From Alistipes sp. (GTDB taxonomy: Bacteria; Bacillota; Clostridia; Oscillospirales; Ruminococcaceae): a stretch of DNA of 39,405 nucleotides. This document shows positions 16,501 through 25,453 of this stretch, in pieces. Location of the stretch: positions 1 through 39,405 of the forward strand of contig JAMPAJ010000007.1 in assembly GCA_023667265.1 (NCBI GenBank). Reading direction: 5' to 3'. A program made the position numbers and the translations under genes. The first letter of the stretch is position 1. Every line of letters begins with the position of its first letter. A model generated the notes under the pieces. That model was given only the letters and a program-made list of their open reading frames with translations, had not been told where the DNA came from and did no database searches.

Positions 16501-18065
16501 TCATAGCCGCCTCGGAAGCCTGGGGAGAATATCAGGAGCAGATCAAAGAACTCTGTGTCGCTTACGATGAAGCATATCAAGCCGCTCTTGAAAGCTTTCA
16601 AGGACAGTTTGGGCTGTTTGAACAAGCTTCTATGGAATCTGAGACCTACTTAAACTCGACTGTAGCTAACGCACAAGCGGCTTTAGACAGTCAGCTTGCA
16701 TACTGGACAGAATACAGCAACAATATTGACTATTTAAAAAACCTCTCTGCAGAGGATTTAGGCATTACGCAGGAAAATTATGATGCGCTTATGAGCTACG
16801 TCCAGTCCGGCAGTGAAGAAGCGGCAGGACTTGCTGACGACATGGTTGAGGAACTCAAAAGCGGTCATAAGGAATCGGTAACGGAACTTGCCGATACGCT
16901 TGGAGATGTTACTGCAAAGCAGGAAGAAATAGCGGCGGCAACAGCCGTCTGGACAACAGGATTCTCAGATCAGATAAACGCTTTCGCTACAGATATGGCA
17001 ACCACCATTGTTACCGATCTGGATTTGTCAGACGAGGCTCAGGCATCTGGATTCAATACCATTGTGTCGTATGCGGCGTCTATCACTAACAATGGCGGAC
17101 AAGCTGTTAGCGCTGCGCAGAGCATAGCGGATCGTGTGTCAGCGGCTCTTTCATCTGCAAATACGTCTATTAACATCGGCATAAGCGGAAGTGTTCCCGG
17201 TCACGCAACAGGTACGACAAACGCAGAGGATGTGTTTGTCGCAGGTGAAAACGGACCAGAGCTTATTGTAGGCAAGTCAGGAAGCACGGTATTCCCTAAT
17301 TCTGAAACGAACAAGATCATATCAGCTTTGCATGATGTAGGTGGAGCAAGCTACAGCAACTCCTACACAACGGCAAATGCTGTTATAGATAATTCCGCTG
17401 TAAACCATTACAGCAGCGCATATGAAAATTACATTCAGACTGAAAGTACCGAGATTTTCAACAATTATACCAATGTTGAGAATGGCAGCAGCTACGATGA
17501 TTCAACAGTAATTCATTATCTTGACAGCTTTGTATCTATCTGCTCGGCTATTGAAAAAGAAGTAGTCAGAAATGAAAATAAATCGGCAGAAACAATATCC
17601 GATATTCCAGATATCGTTACAATTGTAGACCTTTCAAAGCTTGACGAGACTATCTCGAAAATTCGTTACGGCAACGATATAAGTAATTACGATGATAGTA
17701 TAACTTATGGAGATACGCATAATATCGACAACAGCCGAGAATTTGAAATAGATTATAATTATGGCGATACGCTTAGTAAAACTGAAAACAACTTGAACAC
17801 GAACTATATTTCTGACGATGAAACATCTCACAGAACAGGCATAATTCCACCTGATCCGAACAGCAGCGATGAAAAGAACAATGACAAAGACGGAGATACA
17901 AGACGTATTGTTATTGAGGTAGCAGGAAGCGGCAGTATTGACATCACGAACGGAGTTGACAGAGAACAGGTGCTTGAACTGTTGCAGGATAATCTCAAGC
18001 CTGTACTTATGAACATTATCTCAAGCGAAATCTACGAGGAGGGAGAGCTGTCGTATGACTTCTGA
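13599..18065 (+). CDS. xkdO: Tail tape measure protein
   Basis: A 1488-residue protein, the longest in the genome, that sets tail length. AGGAGGTGG precedes ATG 13599. Residues 1-300 are Ala/Ser/Glu-rich coiled coil. About 305-560 is the TP901-type tape measure core ([20 protein letters not shown] ... [20 protein letters not shown] ... [20 protein letters not shown] ... [13 protein letters not shown]). About 600-680 holds two or three hydrophobic segments ([40 protein letters not shown]). Near residue 1200 is [25 protein letters not shown], a motif common near the end of these proteins. The last 200 residues are Asn/Tyr/Ser rich. No lytic domain was seen. By the usual 0.15 nm per residue the tail would be about 200 nm (inference). 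Confidence 0.95.
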   Translation: MAELKARFSLIDEMSDKLSGIADKGQEVMNNWEQAGNSASSAMDNVTSSASNAVSTVDGVAKSLDDLSSTANSAGANADSLSEAMNSVGNSIDNAAAETDNWTSAVGSYNKEALEMVYATEELVEMGYKTADALGNQEEMYALCEQAASQLNSQMESAVDSHEQLANSIETTNEAMERLADSGKLSAESQEQLESTSQAAAQAMQELESAQAEAQAAMDNYDAVIISGTTDLGELEAAAQRASTAAENLASAQDKASKATEEYSNAADNAGKSAEESGTKGVDAITAISETLIAAKIAEKTLEIASAAYELADAYSEAQEIVVNATGATGEALDGLEQSMMNAYTGHYQDLNTTAGAIGEINTRMALTGDELIDVTGLFLDYSRITGSDVVGSVQNVTKVMNQWGVDMNDVESVLDRLAYAGQISGASVDSLSQTLITGAASFQEVGLSLDSTIQLLADFELAGINSSTAITAMRTAVNNFTNDGKDAEAELQNVINKIANMEDSTEATALAVDTFGTRAGQQLASAIRNGTVSIDSFNASLEAADGTLRKTAEAGETLGEKWEKSNNKIKAAFTSALQPTIDKFSSGFANVMSGIGDFLNKHPAVTKAIIAIGTGLGVAAVAIAGVTFAVTVAIPAITAFGASIQAALGPIGWISLGATALVGGIFALTSAFSSSEDQVADYNGTMEECSNEIERTQAAYDKACELYGENSAVAQELAENLETLNAQFEKGGGAGAVYVEQAEKLSQAFDELSASQKKAMEEIDKTKTSGLNAVAMLSALSEQSTYTNADLDLMSEYADYLNDTFNCNIVVDYDTRELTGFNPTVLTDTVLKAAADERYQKAMDILGGAGLQDNYTEAKKQVSELTERMNELVQLTAEVNMIDYDGPYTNKDITDEMDRIREALAIYEPMLEDATAQIQEYGAIVDETGAFTENFLKTLDGLALGTDEAARATENNTSALTDEEQGIIAASEAWGEYQEQIKELCVAYDEAYQAALESFQGQFGLFEQASMESETYLNSTVANAQAALDSQLAYWTEYSNNIDYLKNLSAEDLGITQENYDALMSYVQSGSEEAAGLADDMVEELKSGHKESVTELADTLGDVTAKQEEIAAATAVWTTGFSDQINAFATDMATTIVTDLDLSDEAQASGFNTIVSYAASITNNGGQAVSAAQSIADRVSAALSSANTSINIGISGSVPGHATGTTNAEDVFVAGENGPELIVGKSGSTVFPNSETNKIISALHDVGGASYSNSYTTANAVIDNSAVNHYSSAYENYIQTESTEIFNNYTNVENGSSYDDSTVIHYLDSFVSICSAIEKEVVRNENKSAETISDIPDIVTIVDLSKLDETISKIRYGNDISNYDDSITYGDTHNIDNSREFEIDYNYGDTLSKTENNLNTNYISDDETSHRTGIIPPDPNSSDEKNNDKDGDTRRIVIEVAGSGSIDITNGVDREQVLELLQDNLKPVLMNIISSEIYEEGELSYDF

Positions 18066-18717
18066 TTACCAGTTTTGGATATCTGCAAACAGTGAAAAGG
18101 AGAAATTACAGCTCCCGGTAAATCCCGAAAAGATCACAGCAAAAAGAGGCTCGAACAATGATAAACTCACAATTGCAGGTCTCGGAGAAATAACGGTCAT
18201 TCAAGACAGAAAAGCGATAGAATTTTCATTTTCGAGCTTCTTTCCCTCTTCATATTTTCCCGGAGCAAAGGTGAAGAAAATCACTCCGCCGCTCACGATC
18301 ATCAAGAAGATATCGAGTTGGCAGGAAAGCAAAAAGCCTGTTCATTTCGTTGTTACGCAGTGCGGAATTGACATTTATTGTTCGATCGAATCATTCAACT
18401 ACACTGAAAAAGGCGGTGACGTCGGAAGCTATGAGTATAGCATTACTCTGAAAGAGTACCGAGAAATAACCGTAAGAAAAATCAGCGTTGACACCTCAAC
18501 TCAGAAAGCAACGGTCAAGAATACCGAGCAGCGTGTTGATAATACGCAAAAGCCGAAAACATATACCGTTGTCAGCGGAGACTGCTTATGGAATATTGCC
18601 AAGAAATACTATGGAAACGGTTCTCAGTACACCAAGATTTATGAGGCAAACAAAAAGACAATAGGAAGCAATCCGAATCTGATCTATCCCGGTCAGGTGT
18701 TGACTATTCCGACTTAG
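18055..18717 (+). CDS. xkdP: LysM-domain tail protein, XkdP family
   Basis: A 220-residue protein overlapping the end of the tape measure gene by 11 bases. Residues 1-150 match the XkdP/YqbP N-terminal domain ([34 protein letters not shown]), and the C-terminal LysM (about 170-219) reads [20 protein letters not shown] ... [25 protein letters not shown]. LysM binds peptidoglycan glycan chains, so the protein probably sits in the baseplate hub next to the tape measure and contacts the cell wall during infection. Confidence 0.92.
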   Translation: MTSDYQFWISANSEKEKLQLPVNPEKITAKRGSNNDKLTIAGLGEITVIQDRKAIEFSFSSFFPSSYFPGAKVKKITPPLTIIKKISSWQESKKPVHFVVTQCGIDIYCSIESFNYTEKGGDVGSYEYSITLKEYREITVRKISVDTSTQKATVKNTEQRVDNTQKPKTYTVVSGDCLWNIAKKYYGNGSQYTKIYEANKKTIGSNPNLIYPGQVLTIPT

Positions 18718-18727
18718 GAGGTGCTGT

Positions 18728-19951
18728 ATGCAGTCAGGAATCAGTCTTTATCTTTTCAAGTCGCATACAGACGGCATCGACATAACCAATCTTGTATCAG
18801 AGATCAAGTGGAAAGGCAGAAAAGGAAGTGCGGCAAGAAGCGTTACAGCTAAAATCATTGACGACGACGGCTATAAACACGCACGTTCGGGAATTGATGT
18901 TGAGAAAGGTCACCAGTGCATACTCTCTTATGACGGCGAAGAACTTTTCAGGGGCATGATCATGTCAGAAACGCAGAGCGACAAGAAAACCATGAATTTT
19001 ACCGCCTATGACATGGGTATTTATCTCTCAAATAACAAAGATACGTTTATTTACGAGGATAAAACAGCCGATGAAATATTTCGTGACGTTTGCAGTCGTT
19101 TCGGACTTCCTGTAGGTACTGTAGACAAATGTACATACAGAATCCCCGAACTCACCAAAAGCAAGACGACGGCTTTCGATGTAATTGCGGACGCTCTCAG
19201 CCTTGATTATGAAAACACAGGGATCAGACACTATGTTTATGCAAGCAAAGGAAAGCTCAATCTTATCACACGCCGTAAGAACATTTTACAGTGGGTATTT
19301 GAAACAGGACAAAACATCATCAACTACAGCTACAACCGCAGTATTGAGGATATAAAGACGAGAATCAAGATGCTTTCTGATGAGGGAACTGTTGTTGCAG
19401 AATCAAGAAATAGCGCACTCGAAAAACTTATAGGCGTTTTTCAGGACATAGACAAGCCAGATGAAACGCTGAATGACGGACAGATAAAGGAGCTTGCAGA
19501 CAGTACGCTTGAAGAGAAGAGTATGCCGAAAAGAACGCTGACAATTGAAGCTGTAGGAAAAGCTGATGTAATTTCAGGAATAGGAGTATTTGTCATTATT
19601 CCACATTTGGATTTGTCAAGAACATTCTATGTCGATGAAGATACGCACACGTTCTCTGGAAACAACCACAAAATGAATATAAAGCTTAACTACGCAAGTG
19701 ACATAGGAAAGGATGACGGCAGCTCGACCGCAGCATCATCTTCGGACAGAAAAGTCGGCGATATAGTACAGTTTAACGGTGGGCTTCACTATGTCAGCAG
19801 CTCTGCGGCGAATCCTACAGGAGCAAAATGCAGTGCAGGACCTGCAAAGATAACCGCAATAGCCAAAGGTGCAAAACATCCTTATCACCTTGTCCACACG
19901 GATTCAACAACACGTGTTTACGGTTGGGTAGACGAGGGTACATTCAGTTAG
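18728..19951 (+). CDS. xkdQ: Baseplate hub protein XkdQ with C-terminal SH3-like domain
   Basis: A 407-residue hub protein (GGAGGTG before ATG 18728). Residues 1-325 match XkdQ/YqbQ: ITNLVSEIKWKGRKGSAARS, FRGMIMSETQSDKKTMNFTAYDMGIYLSNN, DVIADALSLDYENTGIRHYVY, IEDIKTRIKML. This is the gp27-like hub fold. Residues about 340-407 (VGDIVQFNGGLHYVSSSAAN ... AKGAKHPYHLVHTDS ... VYGWVDEGTFS) form a bacterial SH3-like domain also found on Clostridia cell-wall enzymes, not part of the short B. subtilis form. It may bind host wall. No amidase or NlpC domain is present. Confidence 0.9.
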   Translation: MQSGISLYLFKSHTDGIDITNLVSEIKWKGRKGSAARSVTAKIIDDDGYKHARSGIDVEKGHQCILSYDGEELFRGMIMSETQSDKKTMNFTAYDMGIYLSNNKDTFIYEDKTADEIFRDVCSRFGLPVGTVDKCTYRIPELTKSKTTAFDVIADALSLDYENTGIRHYVYASKGKLNLITRRKNILQWVFETGQNIINYSYNRSIEDIKTRIKMLSDEGTVVAESRNSALEKLIGVFQDIDKPDETLNDGQIKELADSTLEEKSMPKRTLTIEAVGKADVISGIGVFVIIPHLDLSRTFYVDEDTHTFSGNNHKMNIKLNYASDIGKDDGSSTAASSSDRKVGDIVQFNGGLHYVSSSAANPTGAKCSAGPAKITAIAKGAKHPYHLVHTDSTTRVYGWVDEGTFS

Positions 19952-19964
19952 GAGGGATTAAGAA

Positions 19965-20288
19965 ATGAACGGAGAACCTAAGGAAACAAGCTTAAAGGAA
20001 CTGTTTCAAGGCATGATACCAAACGGAGCAGACTTGTTACAGGGAACAGTCAAGAGTACAAATCCCTTGAGAATCCAAATGACAAATGACAGCAAGCTTA
20101 TAATCAGCAAGCTGTCTGCGGTAATTCCAAAGCATTTTACAGATCACACAGTTACAGCGGATATATCCGATTCATCCGGCAAAAAAAGCGCAACAATAAC
20201 GGTGCATAATGCGTTGAAAGTCGGAGATAAAGTTCATCTGATAGCTTTACAGAACGGAAAAAAGTACTTCGTTCTTGACAGGGTGTAA
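19965..20288 (+). CDS. xkdR: Baseplate protein XkdR (DUF2577)
   Basis: A 107-residue beta-rich protein (GGAGGG before ATG 19965). The sequence LKELFQGMIPNGADLLQGTVKSTNPLRIQMTND and the C-terminal KVGDKVHLIALQNGKKYFVLDRV are the DUF2577 signatures, an OB-fold related to tail spike or hub proteins. It lies between XkdQ and XkdS as in PBSX. Two bases separate it from the next ATG. Confidence 0.85.
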   Translation: MNGEPKETSLKELFQGMIPNGADLLQGTVKSTNPLRIQMTNDSKLIISKLSAVIPKHFTDHTVTADISDSSGKKSATITVHNALKVGDKVHLIALQNGKKYFVLDRV

Positions 20289-20290
20289 TT

Positions 20291-20707
20291 ATGCCGGACG
20301 TATTTATACCACTGCCTGTCGCAGAGGTTGAAACAATGCAGGAAGCACCGTCCATGACATATCATCTTGACCTTGACAGAGGCAGAATATCTGAAAAGAT
20401 AGACGGCATAGAAGCTGTCAATCAGGCGATCAGAAAAGCGATCATCACGCCTCGATTCAAGTGCCTTATTTATGACAATCAGTACGGCAGTGAGATTGAG
20501 GAAGCAATCATAGCAGGAGACGCCACACAGGAATATATAGAGACTGTTATCGAGGGATTTGTAACCGACTGTTTGAAACCCGATACGAGAATACTCAGCG
20601 TATATGATTTTTCGGTCACACTTGAAAATGATTCCGCTTATATCTCGTTTAAGGCTGATACTATTTTCGGAGAAACCACTATCGAGGAGGTGATTTCAGG
20701 TGTTTGA
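20291..20707 (+). CDS. xkdS: Baseplate wedge protein XkdS (DUF2634)
   Basis: A 138-residue protein of the gp25-like/DUF2634 group: TYHLDLDRGRISEKIDGIEAVNQAIRKAIITPRFKCLIYDNQYGSE contains the conserved R..IYD.QYG..I segment. The C-terminus (LENDSAYISFKADTIFGETTIEE) is a beta hairpin. It should bind XkdT in the wedge that triggers sheath contraction. It overlaps the GTG start of xkdT by eight bases, and the strong AGGAGG for xkdT lies inside this gene. Confidence 0.9.
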   Translation: MPDVFIPLPVAEVETMQEAPSMTYHLDLDRGRISEKIDGIEAVNQAIRKAIITPRFKCLIYDNQYGSEIEEAIIAGDATQEYIETVIEGFVTDCLKPDTRILSVYDFSVTLENDSAYISFKADTIFGETTIEEVISGV

Positions 20708-21815
20708 CGAATACAGCTATGAACTTCTGCTGCAAGATGTTCTGGACAATGCTCCTGCCGGAATTGATACAAGACCGGGCAGTATTTTCTATGACGCTGT
20801 TTCAGGCATCCTTATAAAGGTTGCTAAGCTTTACTCGGATTTAGACCTTGTATTTACGCTTACGCAGTTAGATACCGCTTCGGGAGAATATCTTGATATC
20901 AAATCATCTGAATACGGAATTGTAAGGCATGCGGCAACAAAAGCACAGTATTCAGTTATATTTGAGGGCAGCGTGCCTAATGTTGGAGAAAGATTTTTCA
21001 CTAATGGAGAATACTTCACTCTGAAAGAAACAGATGACGGCGTTATGTATTTAGAAGCGGAAACATCAGGCACAGACGGTAACAATATTTACAGCAGTAC
21101 TCCTGCCGTGCCTGTCAACAACATACAAGGCTTAGTGTCTGCTACTTTCGGGACGATCGTTGAATACGGAGCGGATGACGAAACAGATGAAAGTCTGCGA
21201 CAGCGTTTGAGAGAAAAGATAGCCAGTCCTACCGAGAACGGCAACAAGCAGCATTATAAGACATGGTGCGAAAGTTTTGAGGGCGTAGGACGTGCAAGAA
21301 TTATTCCGCTATGGAACGGACCAAACACAGTCAAAGCGATTCTGATAAATCCTCTGGGACTTCCCTGTTCCGATTCCGTCGTTGAAAGCTTGCAAGAATA
21401 CATAGACCCTGCCACGAAAGGATATACCGCCGTTGTGGACGGTAAGACCTATGTAGTGGGCGACGGTCTCGGAGAGGGCATTTCCAATCTCGGAGCTCAT
21501 TTTACAGCCGCCGCCGCAGGAGAAACTCGTATAGATATTTCATTCGATGCCGAGCTGACATCCGGCACTACAGCAGACAGTGCCATAGGTGAAACTACAG
21601 AAGCGGTAAGGAATTACTTTAAGAATCTTGTAATTGGGACAAGCGACACAAACGATATCTTAATCAGACTTTCTGCTATCGGCGCATTGATTTCAGGACT
21701 TCCAACGATTCTCGACTACTCAGAGCTTAAAATCAATGGCGATACTAAGAATATCTATCCCGGAGAAGATAATGTTCCGATAGTTGGCGAGGTGACGATC
21801 AATGTTCTACAATAA
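20700..21815 (+). CDS. xkdT: Baseplate J-like protein XkdT
   Basis: A 371-residue baseplate J family protein. The start is GTG 20700, supported by GAGGAGG ten bases upstream. The N-terminus (YELLLQDVLDNAPAGIDTRPGSIFYDAVSGI) and the core (TDESLRQRLREKIASPTENGNKQHYKTWCESFEGVGRARIIPLWNGPNTVKAILI) are typical of gpJ/gp6-type wedge proteins, which form the ring that drives sheath contraction. Full length, no break. It overlaps xkdU by 14 bases. Confidence 0.93.
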   Translation: MFDEYSYELLLQDVLDNAPAGIDTRPGSIFYDAVSGILIKVAKLYSDLDLVFTLTQLDTASGEYLDIKSSEYGIVRHAATKAQYSVIFEGSVPNVGERFFTNGEYFTLKETDDGVMYLEAETSGTDGNNIYSSTPAVPVNNIQGLVSATFGTIVEYGADDETDESLRQRLREKIASPTENGNKQHYKTWCESFEGVGRARIIPLWNGPNTVKAILINPLGLPCSDSVVESLQEYIDPATKGYTAVVDGKTYVVGDGLGEGISNLGAHFTAAAAGETRIDISFDAELTSGTTADSAIGETTEAVRNYFKNLVIGTSDTNDILIRLSAIGALISGLPTILDYSELKINGDTKNIYPGEDNVPIVGEVTINVLQ

Positions 21816-22377
21816 GTATTTCAAAAACAACTACGAGGAGCTTATAACGTATTATCCGAAGTTTTACAGAGAAGTGCTTGAAATGAAGGCTATCCTTGAA
21901 TCCGAGGGGAAACTTGCTGATGATATGGAGGATAACATTGAACGAGTTTTCAACAACTGCTTTATTGATACAGCAGATGAAAATACTATCGGTAATCTTG
22001 AAAATTTTCTTAGTATTCAGAAACATCTGGATAAAACGTTAGAAGAACGCCGACAGTATGTCAAATCCCATTTTATTGCAGTAGGTAAAATATCAGCAAC
22101 GGCAATTATAAACATGATAAGAACTTATACAGGCAGCAACGCTGAAATTTGCTTTGAACCGTTTGATGAAAATAATAACAACTGTCTTTCAATCGCGCTG
22201 CCTTATCCAAAGGAAGCGTATTATGAAAAAGATATTTACTCGTTATTGACAAAAGTCATTCCTGCGCACATTCGTTTTCAGCTAAGACTAAAAACATCTG
22301 TTTCATCAGGGTTGTATCCAATATGTTCATTGTTTCCACATCACGATATCTATCCTAAAGAAAAGGAGAGCTTATGA
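21802..22377 (+). CDS. xkdU: Baseplate protein XkdU (DUF2313/YmfQ-like)
   Basis: A 191-residue protein. The pattern YYPKFYREVLEMKAILESEGKLADDMEDNIERVFNNCFIDTADENTIGNLENFLSI is the family signature, and RRQYVKSHFIAVGKISATAIINMIRTYTG is the second conserved part. Related proteins (gpI/gp53-like) link the baseplate to the fibres. It overlaps the fibre-like small gene downstream by four bases, so the switch from baseplate to fibre genes occurs here. Confidence 0.88.
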   Translation: MFYNKYFKNNYEELITYYPKFYREVLEMKAILESEGKLADDMEDNIERVFNNCFIDTADENTIGNLENFLSIQKHLDKTLEERRQYVKSHFIAVGKISATAIINMIRTYTGSNAEICFEPFDENNNNCLSIALPYPKEAYYEKDIYSLLTKVIPAHIRFQLRLKTSVSSGLYPICSLFPHHDIYPKEKESL

Positions 22378-22610
22378 AATACAAAAGAATAATGTGGGAA
22401 GAATACCCGTCAGTAAAAACGCCGATAAATGCTTTGAATCTTAATCATATGGATCAGGGAATTTCAGAACTATCAGACTTGATTGACGATATTCAGTCAA
22501 TTACATCATCAGAAATCAACGATGTCATAGGCGACGGATCATCTGCACCAGATATTGATATTAATGCAGAAGAACTGACCTTCGATGATATCGACAGTCT
22601 TTTTTACTAA
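22374..22610 (+). CDS. Small tail-fibre-like protein ending in IDSLF
   Basis: A 78-residue protein (AAAGGAGAG before ATG 22374). YPSVKTPINALNLNHMDQGISELSDLIDDI matches the N-terminal attachment segment seen in Firmicutes phage fibres (TPIN..NLNHM..GI), which normally leads into a coiled coil. Here the protein ends soon after with LTFDDIDSLFY, a C-terminal motif shared with the next fibre gene (ITEAEIDSLFTAA). It may be an adaptor between baseplate and fibre, or a fibre reduced to its two ends. Function inferred only. Confidence 0.7.
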   Translation: MKYKRIMWEEYPSVKTPINALNLNHMDQGISELSDLIDDIQSITSSEINDVIGDGSSAPDIDINAEELTFDDIDSLFY

Positions 22611-22618
22611 AACAACAG

Positions 22619-22646
22619 TTTCCTGTCTTTAAAAATACGTGCCACT
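22619..22646 (+). repeat. 28-bp inverted repeat, left copy
   Basis: The sequence TTTCCTGTCTTT...TGCCACT is the exact reverse complement of 23425-23452. It lies between the small fibre gene and ATG 22663, just before the AGGAGG site (22652-22657). The two copies bracket the whole of the following gene. Confidence 0.95.
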
Positions 22647-22662
22647 GAAACAGGAGGAAATT

Positions 22663-23403
22663 ATGGCTAAATTTTTAACACTTGAAGGTCTTTCACATTT
22701 TCTGACGAAAATCAGAGGTATTTTCGTCGGAGCGGCATCCGATACAACAAAGGGTCACGTTGTTACATTTGGCGATGACGGCAAGACGATCATCGACAGC
22801 GGTTTTACTATCGGTAAGTCCGTACCTGCCAACGCTGATTTCACAGCGCATACGGCATTTACTACAACCACAAGCGGTATCGTTCCCGCACCTACAGCAG
22901 CCAATTCAGGCAAGTTTCTTAAAGGCGACGGCACATGGGGAACTCCTGCAAACACGACCTATACGGCGGCTACGGCTTCAAAGGACGGTCTTATGACATC
23001 TGCTGACTTCACAAAGCTCAGCGGCATTGAGGCTGACGCGGACGTTAATGTTATCGAAAGCATCAAGGTCAACAACACCGCTCTCAGCGTAACAGGAAAG
23101 GCAGTTAACATTGACCTTTCAAGCTATGCGACATCCGCCAGCGTTGAGTCCACTTACGCCAAGAAATCCGATATTACTAATATTTACAAGTACAAGGGTA
23201 CAAAGGCAAGCTATTCGGCTCTCCCTACAAGTGGCAATGCTGTCGGTGACGTGTGGAATATCGAGGGAGCGGATGATGCTCACGGTATCGCCGCCGGAGA
23301 TAATGTAGCCTGGGATGGAACTGCATGGGATAATTTCCGCGGTACTCTTTCAGTTCCGGAGATCACGGAGGCGGAAATCGACTCGCTCTTTACAGCGGCT
23401 TAA
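22663..23403 (+). CDS. Tail fibre protein A (between inverted repeats)
   Basis: A 246-residue protein; ATG 22663 is chosen for AGGAGG at 22652-22657. The N-terminus MAKFLTLEGLSHFLTKIRGIF is a fibre attachment segment that recurs in the next gene (MAKFLDLSGLSYFWGRIKSY). The middle is Thr/Ala/Ser rich and contains KFLKGDGTWGTPANTTYTAA and ASKDGLMTSADFTKLSGIEADADVNVIE, both widely seen in phage fibres. About residues 175-225 form a small domain (YKYKGTKASYSALPTSGNAVGDVWNI) found at fibre tips. It ends with EITEAEIDSLFTAA. It probably helps in host binding. The gene and its ribosome site lie fully inside a perfect 28-bp inverted repeat, so inversion would turn it off. Confidence 0.85.
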   Translation: MAKFLTLEGLSHFLTKIRGIFVGAASDTTKGHVVTFGDDGKTIIDSGFTIGKSVPANADFTAHTAFTTTTSGIVPAPTAANSGKFLKGDGTWGTPANTTYTAATASKDGLMTSADFTKLSGIEADADVNVIESIKVNNTALSVTGKAVNIDLSSYATSASVESTYAKKSDITNIYKYKGTKASYSALPTSGNAVGDVWNIEGADDAHGIAAGDNVAWDGTAWDNFRGTLSVPEITEAEIDSLFTAA

Positions 23404-23424
23404 AACAACAATAAATTAAAATCA

Positions 23425-23452
23425 AGTGGCACGTATTTTTAAAGACAGGAAA
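23425..23452 (+). repeat. 28-bp inverted repeat, right copy
   Basis: AGTGGCACGT...GACAGGAAA matches the reverse complement of 22619-22646 at all 28 positions, and the match stops at both edges. It lies 17 bases before ATG 23470. Confidence 0.95.
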
Positions 23453-23469
23453 AAAGAAAGGAAATTAAA

Positions 23470-25440
23470 ATGGCTAAATTTTTAGATTTGAGCGGATTAA
23501 GTTATTTTTGGGGCAGAATTAAGAGTTATATCTCAGATGCCAAACATGATATTGCCGGAACTATCGCAACAGAAATAGCAAAGGTCGATGTATCAAATTC
23601 ACAGGTTGGCAAGCGTGTTGACGCATTGGAGCAAATTGCTGACCTCAGTGGAAACATTGCTTTTACATATGAAATAGGTGCAATAAATACTTCTACAGGT
23701 GTAAACGCATCTTCGTCAACAAGGATCCGCAGTACAAACTATATTGCAAACAAATATGTTCCCATTAATCTTACGATCAATGGAAATGTAAAAGTCATGG
23801 CGGTTTACTATAGATATGATTACACAGTGTATGGACATTCGGATTGGAGAACTGAAAGTTCAGTCTTTGAAATCGGTAATAATGAAAATGTTGCATTTGC
23901 ACGTATATTTGCTGGTTTTACAGACGATTCGGCAATTATTTCAATTGACGATCTGAAAAATGCCTTTTCATTGCGTTATGCAATAGAATCTCTGAAATAC
24001 AATGGAATTGTTGTTTCGAGCGGAAGAACCTCTTTCGCCGAGTGTAAGGACAATGGGTATTATTCGTTTACACAGGCTTCTCTTGAAGAAATTGACGATA
24101 AGCCTGACGAGTTATCGGACGGCGGTATTCTTACAGTTGAAAATCACGCTGCGACGAATGCTCGTTTTCAGACGATCAAGACTACCAAGGGCGAAACGTA
24201 TTTCAGATACAATAACAACAAATTTATTAGTATCTCATTAAACACCATGAAATACAACGGAAATGTGCTCGATGATGGAAGAACCTCTTTCGCCGAGTGT
24301 AAGGACAATGGGTATTATTCGTTTACACAGGCTTCTCTTGAAGAAATTGACGATAAGCCTGACGAGTTATCGGACGGCGGTATTCTTACAGTTGAAAATC
24401 ACGCTGCGACGAATGCTCGTTTTCAGACGATCAAGACTACCAAGGGCGAAACGTATTTCAGATACAATAACAACAAATTTATTAGTATCTCATTAAACAC
24501 CATGAAATACAACGGAAATGTGCTCGATGATGGAAGAACCTCTTTCGCCGAGTGTAAGGACAATGGGTATTATTCTTACACTTTAGATTCAATTCCGGCA
24601 ATTATTGATGCGCCTATAGGGTTAAATGCAGGAGGAACGCTGACAGTTGAAAATCATGCAGCAGCAAACGTTCGCTTTCAGACCATAACTACATCGGCAG
24701 GCAAGAAATACTTCCGATTTAACAGTAACGAATTTAAAGATATTTCGGCATCTTCGGCAATCGGTTCAGGTGTAAGATGGTATGCTCTGGGAGACAGTAT
24801 AACACAGGGATATTATTCTTATATTTCCGATGAAAGCAGCGAGCCTAAAATAGCCACAACATCAAATTGCTGGGCAAAAAAGGTTGCTTCTGCTAAGAAT
24901 TATACATTTACTAACTACGGCGTAGGCGGATCGGGATATGTTCATAACGGCACAGTTCTCGATAAGCTTAATGCTCGCGCTCACGTTGATACTATTGATT
25001 TCTCAGATGCAGACCTTGTAACGCTTGCATATGGCGTCAATGACTGGAAGTATAACGAACCATTGGGAAAATTTGACGATGATGTGCAGTCGGGCGGAAC
25101 ATTGTACAGCAATATGCGATATGTTATTGAGAAGATCCTCAGTGATAACCCACTATGTAAGATCATCGTTATCACACCGATAAATTGCAGTAGATACGGA
25201 ACCTATGAAGGCAACTGGGGGATCGGTTATCAGTTCTCCAATAATGGAACACTGGAGGATATTTTCAACGCCGAAAAGACTGTAGCCGATTATTACGGTC
25301 TGGAACTGATAGACATGACCCACAATTCATGTGTAAACAGACTTACTGCTCCCCACATTCTTATTGACGGCGTTCATCCGTCGATCGCAGGACATGAAGC
25401 AATGGGAAGAGAAATTTCAGATAAGATAAATTTTTGGTAA
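23470..25440 (+). CDS. Tail fibre B with C-terminal SGNH/GDSL hydrolase
   Basis: A 656-residue protein. Residues 1-20 repeat the MAKFL attachment segment of fibre A. Residues about 185-354 are two identical 85-residue repeats (GRTSFAECKDNGYYSFTQAS ... SLNTMKYNGNVLDD), and a third diverged copy follows (to about 430). The C-terminal 220 residues are an SGNH hydrolase: block I ALGDSITQG (Ser443), block III YGVNDW (Gly522, Asn524) and block V DGVHPS (Asp633, His636). Such domains deacetylate or de-esterify surface sugars, so this is probably the receptor-binding or depolymerising fibre. Ribosome site AAAGAAAGGAAA. The repeat domain likely sets fibre length or valency (inference). Confidence 0.88.
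   Translation: MAKFLDLSGLSYFWGRIKSYISDAKHDIAGTIATEIAKVDVSNSQVGKRVDALEQIADLSGNIAFTYEIGAINTSTGVNASSSTRIRSTNYIANKYVPINLTINGNVKVMAVYYRYDYTVYGHSDWRTESSVFEIGNNENVAFARIFAGFTDDSAIISIDDLKNAFSLRYAIESLKYNGIVVSSGRTSFAECKDNGYYSFTQASLEEIDDKPDELSDGGILTVENHAATNARFQTIKTTKGETYFRYNNNKFISISLNTMKYNGNVLDDGRTSFAECKDNGYYSFTQASLEEIDDKPDELSDGGILTVENHAATNARFQTIKTTKGETYFRYNNNKFISISLNTMKYNGNVLDDGRTSFAECKDNGYYSYTLDSIPAIIDAPIGLNAGGTLTVENHAAANVRFQTITTSAGKKYFRFNSNEFKDISASSAIGSGVRWYALGDSITQGYYSYISDESSEPKIATTSNCWAKKVASAKNYTFTNYGVGGSGYVHNGTVLDKLNARAHVDTIDFSDADLVTLAYGVNDWKYNEPLGKFDDDVQSGGTLYSNMRYVIEKILSDNPLCKIIVITPINCSRYGTYEGNWGIGYQFSNNGTLEDIFNAEKTVADYYGLELIDMTHNSCVNRLTAPHILIDGVHPSIAGHEAMGREISDKINFW
24022..24575 (+). repeat. Perfect 255-bp tandem duplication with partial third copy
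   Basis: 24022-24276 and 24277-24531 are identical by direct comparison, and 24532-24575 repeats the first 44 bases before diverging. The period is 255 bp (85 codons), so the frame is kept. Identity without silent changes suggests a recent or homogenised duplication inside fibre B. Confidence 0.93.
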
Positions 25441-25453
25441 AGGAGAGAGACTA

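Noticed and set aside
22619-22646. Terminator before fibre gene A
   Set aside because: The 28-bp element is not self-complementary and has no T tract; its partner is 800 bp away in inverted orientation.
22374-25440. Diversity-generating retroelement acting on the fibre genes
   Set aside because: No reverse transcriptase, template repeat or adenine-biased variable repeat is visible in the window.
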